Shown one piece after another: positions 18,201 through 20,407 of a stretch of DNA of 20,407 bases. The notes beneath the pieces were generated by a model, which made no database searches, had not been told where the DNA came from, and saw only the letters and a program-made list of their open reading frames with translations. The stretch covers positions 1 to 20,407 of the forward strand of contig CAYUBI010000036.1 of NCBI GenBank assembly GCA_964443005.1, in the 5' to 3' direction. The position numbers and the translations under genes are program-made. Numbering within the stretch: the stretch's first letter is position 1; every line of letters starts with the position of its first letter. Source of the stretch: CAYUBI01 sp964443005 (GTDB taxonomy: Bacteria; Margulisbacteria; Riflemargulisbacteria; GWF2-35-9; CAYUBI01).

Positions 18201-20407
18201 CATCGGACCGTTATTAGGATAGATTGACGAAAGGACATCCCAGTTTCCGGTGCTGACTTGCAACGAATAATCGCCAGAGCTATTCGTCGTCACCTGGGCC
18301 GCGTCAATCACTTCCAAATCGGAACGAGTTGCTGACCGTTGGTCATAGAAACTCATGATAGTTGCAGACTGACTGGTCTGTAGCGAGAAGACCTCTCGAC
18401 CAACAAGCGGCGTCCCACCAATAATTGACAGATTGCCGCTAATCGTAAAAGGCGCTGGTACCAAACTAAAAGATTGAGAAATCGTCCGTGAACCGGTAAT
18501 AACAAAGATACTAAACTTACCCAGATAATTTGACGTCCCCGTGATCAGCTGTAACGAATAATCATTACCATTGACATAGTTCAAAGTCAGAATCATCAGC
18601 CCTTGGGCATTAGCGAGATAGCCTGCTGACTTAAATTGATTGTTGTTGGTCAGAGAAGCAAACTGCGCCAATACGGGAATATAGCTAGCTGGGGCATCTG
18701 TATCTTTGTACGTGATCGTCAAGTAAATAGAAATATCGCCAGTTGGAAGAGATTGCGGTACATTTGCAGTTGCCAGCACTTCCTGAGACTCATAAGCTCC
18801 GATATCAATTGTAATAGCAACAAAACGGAGTTGCCCTGAGATATCCTTCGTCGAATTAGTGTACTCATTCCACCAAGCGAAGTTCCCAACATTAACAGCC
18901 ACGCTTGTTGAAACAATCGAAAAATCATTAGCAGTATAATTTGTGAATTGGTTTGTCACAAAGCCAACAACATTTTTGGTAACGAGCATATTGGACGGTA
19001 ATGTACCATCAGTAAAGATGCAATGGTTAGCAGAAGATGACGTTGAAAAAAATGAATCTGTTCCTCCGTTAAACGTCCCCTCAAAAATCGAATTGAAAGC
19101 ACCGATTTTTGGCAGAGAAGCGCTATTGGCGTAAGCAATCGGACCTGCATTCTTCGCAACAGTTGTGTTCACTAACCTAAAATCTCCATCAGTAAAAACA
19201 GGGTAAGCGTTATTATTATCAATTAAACAATCAACAAAGTAACTACCAGCCGCAATTCCATAGAAATGCCCATCCTTTGAATCAGGAGCATTTGATTTAT
19301 TATTTGTAAATCTAGTATCCCTTGCTTGTATCTTACTACCATTGGAAATCGACGCAAAACTGGCCGAGTTCCCTGAGACCAAGCAATTTGACAGTATGAT
19401 AATGCCTACATAGAAAGCTCCACCATTACTAGCCCTGTCAGCATTATTTCTTTGTTGTTGGTTCCCCTCAATCAAACATTCTGTAAAATTATGGGTGCCG
19501 CCAGAAATCGCACCACCAACCCACCAAGCACTATTATTCTTTATCTCTGTTCGATAGTATATATTATCCCCACCGGCAATTGCACCAATATACCCGTATC
19601 CACTACCAGTAGCTATTGCAGAATTATTATTGATCTTGCTATTCATAAAAGACATCTTGGCATTTACCCCGTTGTATATGGCACCTGCTCCACAAGCTGC
19701 ACTGTTGCCGCTAATGATGACACTGGCTAGAACAATATTTGATACCCCATTTGATGTTGTTATAAAAATGGAGCCACCGAAATTACTGGGATCACTAGTA
19801 TTGCTGGGATCGATACCTTGAGCACGACCACGGATGAAACTAATATTCGTTAAACTAAAGTTGACCGGATAATTTACAACAATGTGTCGAGTCGCATTTT
19901 GAGCATCGAGAATGACATTGGAACTATTACCACTAGCATAACTATCACCCATTAGAATAATGCCATTGACACTCGGCCAAATTAACCCAACATTTCCATT
20001 GCCTGTAAGTACCCCAGGTTTAATGGAAATAAACGCATTAGCAGAAGCATTGTTTAAGGCATCTTGGATTGTCAAATAATACGTGCTTGGATTTGAAGGA
20101 TTAGAATAGGAAATCCGACAAACGCCATTAAGTGATGTCACAATACTAGGAGTTGAGTATCCCGACAATACCACATCCTGCGCCTCGAATGCACCAATAT
20201 CAATTGTAGTAGCGACAATACGGGGTTGCCCTTTATAATCAGATGTTGATGACGTATATGCGCCATAAAAAGTATTTGATCCAGCATTGACTGCTACGCT
20301 AGTCGAGATAATCGTGAAATCATTTACAGCATATCCAACGAATTGTGACGTGGTAAAAACATTACCAGTAATAATATTCGTAGCAATCCAATTATTCGGG
20401 AGCGATG
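12234..20407 (-). CDS. giant modular surface protein with beta-helix, Ig-like, PKD and T9SS-like C-terminal sorting domains (5' partial)
   Basis: The frame is open from the window edge to TAA at 12234-12236, so at least 2,720 residues are present and the N-terminus is missing; the GTG at 20174 is an internal codon, not the start. From N to C: the end of one beta-helix module (20175-20407), a full beta-helix (about 18780-20105), Ig/carboxypeptidase-regulatory-like units (about 17420-18780), a second full beta-helix (about 16103-17420), more Ig-like units, a PKD domain (about 14590-14850), a ZU5-like stretch (about 14130-14585), Ig-like units, a region with SLTRGWQQISNP near 13230 that resembles domains preceding sorting signals, and the sorting domain. 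The beta-helices contain GGA[IFV] and N-x-[ST]-rich coils like polymorphic membrane and choice-of-anchor-Q proteins. A cell-surface adhesin or coat protein is likely. No catalytic domain was recognised. Followed by the lipoprotein and PorV-like genes in overlapping frames. Confidence 0.9.
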   Translation of the reverse strand, partial: SLPNNWIATNIITGNVFTTSQFVGYAVNDFTIISTSVAVNAGSNTFYGAYTSSTSDYKGQPRIVATTIDIGAFEAQDVVLSGYSTPSIVTSLNGVCRISYSNPSNPSTYYLTIQDALNNASANAFISIKPGVLTGNGNVGLIWPSVNGIILMGDSYASGNSSNVILDAQNATRHIVVNYPVNFSLTNISFIRGRAQGIDPSNTSDPSNFGGSIFITTSNGVSNIVLASVIISGNSAACGAGAIYNGVNAKMSFMNSKINNNSAIATGSGYGYIGAIAGGDNIYYRTEIKNNSAWWVGGAISGGTHNFTECLIEGNQQQRNNADRASNGGAFYVGIIILSNCLVSGNSASFASISNGSKIQARDTRFTNNKSNAPDSKDGHFYGIAAGSYFVDCLIDNNNAYPVFTDGDFRLVNTTVAKNAGPIAYANSASLPKIGAFNSIFEGTFNGGTDSFFSTSSSANHCIFTDGTLPSNMLVTKNVVGFVTNQFTNYTANDFSIVSTSVAVNVGNFAWWNEYTNSTKDISGQLRFVAITIDIGAYESQEVLATANVPQSLPTGDISIYLTITYKDTDAPASYIPVLAQFASLTNNNQFKSAGYLANAQGLMILTLNYVNGNDYSLQLITGTSNYLGKFSIFVITGSRTISQSFSLVPAPFTISGNLSIIGGTPLVGREVFSLQTSQSATIMSFYDQRSATRSDLEVIDAAQVTTNSSGDYSLQVSTGNWDVLSSIYPNNGPMWLSKNVTVPVSVGGINYIKAKYTISGHIYENSGSNGIAIQDALVSVLDFHNSPTFNDEIDLLTTTNTLSDQNGNFNLQLPDLTTPNDLMLLIHKGIKTKAYIEGLKGGYSVTIDKEYMYTVIKFNPAQATTFDMKINNGVMLIPQNVTMSGLIVSASIPLTGSYKIMASTNTFYATGNGVQQVDYVSFASSNGSFSIPLNSGVPTPGTGMMYSFNIWKDFYAGLNASLNALASTSSMMINGSSQITVDVAQSIVIVHNYVAMNDTTQIFYDTIQSALNAANTGNIISIITGSINEHDVIWPDKDDISLVASPGVIVTWVVGTAGQRHLLQNNARRWLLQGIRFTYGRGDFGGAIAIMTANIGHQLTIDSCHFFFPSANVGGAVYMPDNSASQLIVLNSTFNNCLAGTHGGVFFGGVVTVKNSYFDHAGYFMGVRLNPSTYFGSIMSTGKISIFNSTIVDSGASDQGGLFYLSSVEMYDSIVTGSRAQFGGVFSNCTVTLNRSKIIGSSVGQSGAVSWRGSMVARNSIFSNNVDGSSPSGIFANQMDTFINCILDGNSSGAAIWLNNDHKLINVTIVNNVDTPVFSKNGSGSFLANNSIIDGILATSPAMDGSTTTLNYSVCTDPTLNIRISVNNPIIGFSSAQFVNYTGGDYHLISGSVGINSGSNMLWYLSSQNVTSDIEGNPRIYAGSIIDVGAYESSVLVSADPVPVSGNVVLNFTVRDIYSIGIADVLINISVTSVSDNKKMDNKNEYKLTTTANGTTSLVVSSNGTLWVELFAIKAGYMTYAGAMTVTSSPLTKMISLPLSSLTISGIVSRNAKTYGDVMLYSMISSDVQQIYNSTSTKNLIGYELYGGVCTASTLGQYTLYVNTGNWWVGAQYDEQFGPPEVISSSVSVPPSITNLDYVLGTYAVTVDIIGTVLYPSLSPAIGVSVSFISLDPVTINSLADILVTSEQMTKTDVNGHFMLSLKTLATSVLPYKVQVYGKDILTLGMLLGTNTTPFGADAIRITATVYPRMVTINGTVVNGSSVLSQNVTLFLTRKYVTADVVDTQLALRQNANQHDRFVVSGNFSRMFPTGDYQLDVYKVYVNATNNAMNRLYSSSVSINHSQSVTINIGAAGIPPVAIISYNIVVMPAYTTVLFSGTQSYASQGSISSYDWAFSDGVFVSGITTSHNFVTGSYTVTLSVVGTYGTGVAVVTFNVGQNSSVSHDGILIPPGVPYFNPTSGIGIQVDIPTGALTQQVSVFAQPLARGEMLYTNMPIVGIGISSNATFNFLAGLNISLVPTGSDAGQSLASFNGMVVLTIFVTPQLTMTNNIQPMFYNVSSNTWSTAGITLLEVSSNYIKFGVTHMTYFAVGQVIYSTPSIPTTSNLLSWLVIDSLTLLPVSGVTVNISVYNGVSRNNSLVSTQSVSDVLGKITLNISVTQSYAVVINIMGTSSYLSRYQHMLVTSNFVNLKIPITRAVYTIQGIIFDSQGYPSPNIPIASALWSEMPNIVSMHTSDNFIVYAYDYAKTTTSVDGTYSLIVTTGNWTVVFDTQNVAQLIIISSSVTVPPSATGVNYPLTFNTGVIVSGQYTFLAPVTQVRMIGLPIGTLPSSLNVYMWDSDYYGSIGEYIVLSGNLLQPGQAGWVRLTQDLTITIPSGSILGDRSVSLTRGWQQISNPEFVDLDWNNVGVIVNGVSVSMTTAIANHNLRSGVYAYNGSYSLVSQIKPWNGYWIKVETPLMLRFPSQNVLAPLSVQANLASSFEGELTAKIGNIETNWLSVKAGNGDSWINDVLAPPPAPDQIVQMFAQKFNENFMVCQVPINEGRMMWNIIFQSSTASIVSLVFNEKRNNTGIHYVYRLSNKISGQKYSLGAVPLLINLDEGASSFLLEAYNPNSVGFIMSGLVNYPNPFDPNVGEVAKIQYNLSADASGSLKIYTITGRLLKSFDISAGSNGGRSNAANIITWDGRDDLGQLLPNELYYFLVKITDAGGNNIKQIGKIVLWKK
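12237..12548 (-). other. T9SS type A-like (FlgD-Ig-fold) C-terminal sorting domain of the giant protein
   Basis: The last 104 residues carry the canonical sorting-domain pattern: NYPNPFDP near the start, then IQYNLSADASGSLKIYTITG with GRLLKSF, then ITWDGRDDLGQLLPNELYYF and a closing strand ending in KIVLWKK. This matches the family pattern YPNPF...Y.L.......V.IY...G..V......G....WDG....G..+..G.Y.. that directs proteins to T9SS or T9SS-like machinery. Confidence 0.82.
12255..12261 (-). promoter_or_regulatory. ribosome binding site of the lipoprotein gene inside the giant gene
   Basis: AGGGAAA on the minus strand lies 8 bases before ATG 12246 and within the last codons of the giant gene, supporting the overlapping start. 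Confidence 0.55.
13480..13670 (-). repeat. TGNW-type Ig-like repeat unit 3
   Basis: Encodes DGTYSLIVTTGNWTV (TGNW at 13611-13622), then SSSVTVPPSATGVNYPLTF. Closest to unit 2. Confidence 0.7.
14590..14850 (-). other. PKD domain of the giant protein
   Basis: The segment PPVAIISY...TTVLFSGTQSYASQGSISSYDWAFSDG...TTSHNFVTGSYTVTLSV has the PKD hallmarks: S.SYDW.FSDG followed by .H.F..G.YTVTL.V. Such domains are extracellular protein-binding beta-sandwiches. Confidence 0.8.
15455..15640 (-). repeat. TGNW-type Ig-like repeat unit 2
   Basis: Encodes LGQYTLYVNTGNWWV (TGNW at 15582-15593), then SSSVSVPPSITNLDYVLGTY and a new beta-sandwich. Same grammar as units 1 and 3. Confidence 0.7.
16103..17420 (-). 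repeat. beta-helix module 3 of the giant protein
   Basis: About 440 residues from IFYDTIQSALNAANTGNIIS to IIDVGAYESS. It has the same plan as module 2, with GGAIAI, GGAVYM, GGVFFGG, GGLFY, GGVFS and SGAVSW and turns such as NSTFNNC, NSIFSNN and NCILDGN. The sequence has diverged strongly from module 2 apart from its two ends. Confidence 0.8.
18130..18300 (-). repeat. TGNW-type Ig-like repeat unit 1
   Basis: Encodes SSGDYSLQVSTGNWDV (TGNW at 18240-18251), a variable stretch, then VTVPVSVGGINY and KYTISG. It corresponds to units at about 15455-15640 and 13480-13670. Confidence 0.7.
18780..20105 (-). repeat. beta-helix module 2 of the giant protein
   Basis: About 440 residues from YYLTIQDALNNASANAFISI to DIGAYESQ. 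Coils carry GGSIF, GAGAIY, GGAIS and GGAFY and recurring [LI]xxCLIxxN-type turns (TECLIEGN, SNCLVSGN, VDCLIDNN). It ends with the choice-of-anchor-Q tail SVAVNVG...DISGQLRF...IDIGAYE. Confidence 0.8.
20175..20407 (-). repeat. C-terminal end of beta-helix module 1 (partial)
   Basis: The translated end reads like the end of module 2: FTTSQFVGYAVNDFTIISTS is matched by VTNQFTNYTANDFSIVSTS, then SVAVN.G, then GQ.R.VA.TIDIGA[FY]E. It shows that at least three beta-helix modules exist and that one extends beyond the window. Confidence 0.85.

Noticed and set aside
20172..20174. GTG as the true start of the giant protein
   Set aside because: The frame continues upstream to the window edge and encodes the end of another beta-helix module (TIDIGAFEAQD) with no stop, so this GTG is an internal Val codon.
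12234..20407. Many N-x-S/T sequons suggesting N-glycosylation of the giant protein
   Set aside because: The protein is very rich in Asn, Ser and Thr, so sequons are expected by chance, and no oligosaccharyltransferase or glycosylation gene is in the window.

Overview
The window (about 20.4 kb, AT-rich, densely packed) looks like a piece of a diderm, probably anaerobic bacterium from a poorly cultured phylum. Reasons: a lipoprotein and a PorV/PorQ-type outer-membrane barrel sit beside a giant surface protein that ends in a type 9 secretion (T9SS)-like C-terminal sorting domain; the fumarase is the oxygen-sensitive two-subunit [4Fe-4S] class I type; and a two-cluster ferredoxin/NIL protein sits beside a DUF39 protein of the kind first studied in methanogens. 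I cannot fix the phylum; a candidate phylum such as Margulisbacteria is only a guess.

Layout. 1-740 (+): possible tail of an upstream gene, then a membrane isoprenylcysteine/phospholipid methyltransferase-like protein. 783-3305 (-): overlapping operon metX, NIL-ferredoxin, DUF39 homocysteine-biosynthesis protein. 3306-3508: divergent promoter region. 3509-7256 (+): ribosomal protein S1-like gene interrupted by an in-frame TAG, then der (engA) and a patatin-like hydrolase. 7228-10919 (-): tRNA-Ser(UGA) followed after 28 bases by icd, mdh and the two class I fumarase genes, a block of neighbouring TCA-cycle enzymes. 10982-20407 (-): a three-gene surface cluster reading giant beta-helix protein (5' end beyond the window), small lipoprotein, PorV-like barrel.

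How the genes fit together. The metX block concerns sulfur amino acid synthesis, and combines the O-acylhomoserine route with the DUF39/NIL sulfur-insertion system. The icd-mdh-fum block interconverts isocitrate/2-oxoglutarate and fumarate/malate/oxaloacetate. The surface cluster pairs a probable secretion substrate with a barrel of the family that escorts such substrates in T9SS. The giant protein is built from repeated modules: Pmp/choice-of-anchor-Q-like beta-helices ending in an 'IG-type' acidic tail (D-[IV]-G-A-[YF]-E), separated by Ig/carboxypeptidase-regulatory-like units.

Most notable points: the TAG exactly where S1 proteins normally carry a Trp between domains 3 and 4; the metX + DUF39/NIL combination with an apparently missing cysteine in DUF39; the giant modular protein with its dedicated lipoprotein and PorV partner; and a locally GC-rich patch inside the giant gene. 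No stretch above 300 bases lacks a gene; I saw no CRISPR array, insertion sequence, phage gene or rRNA.
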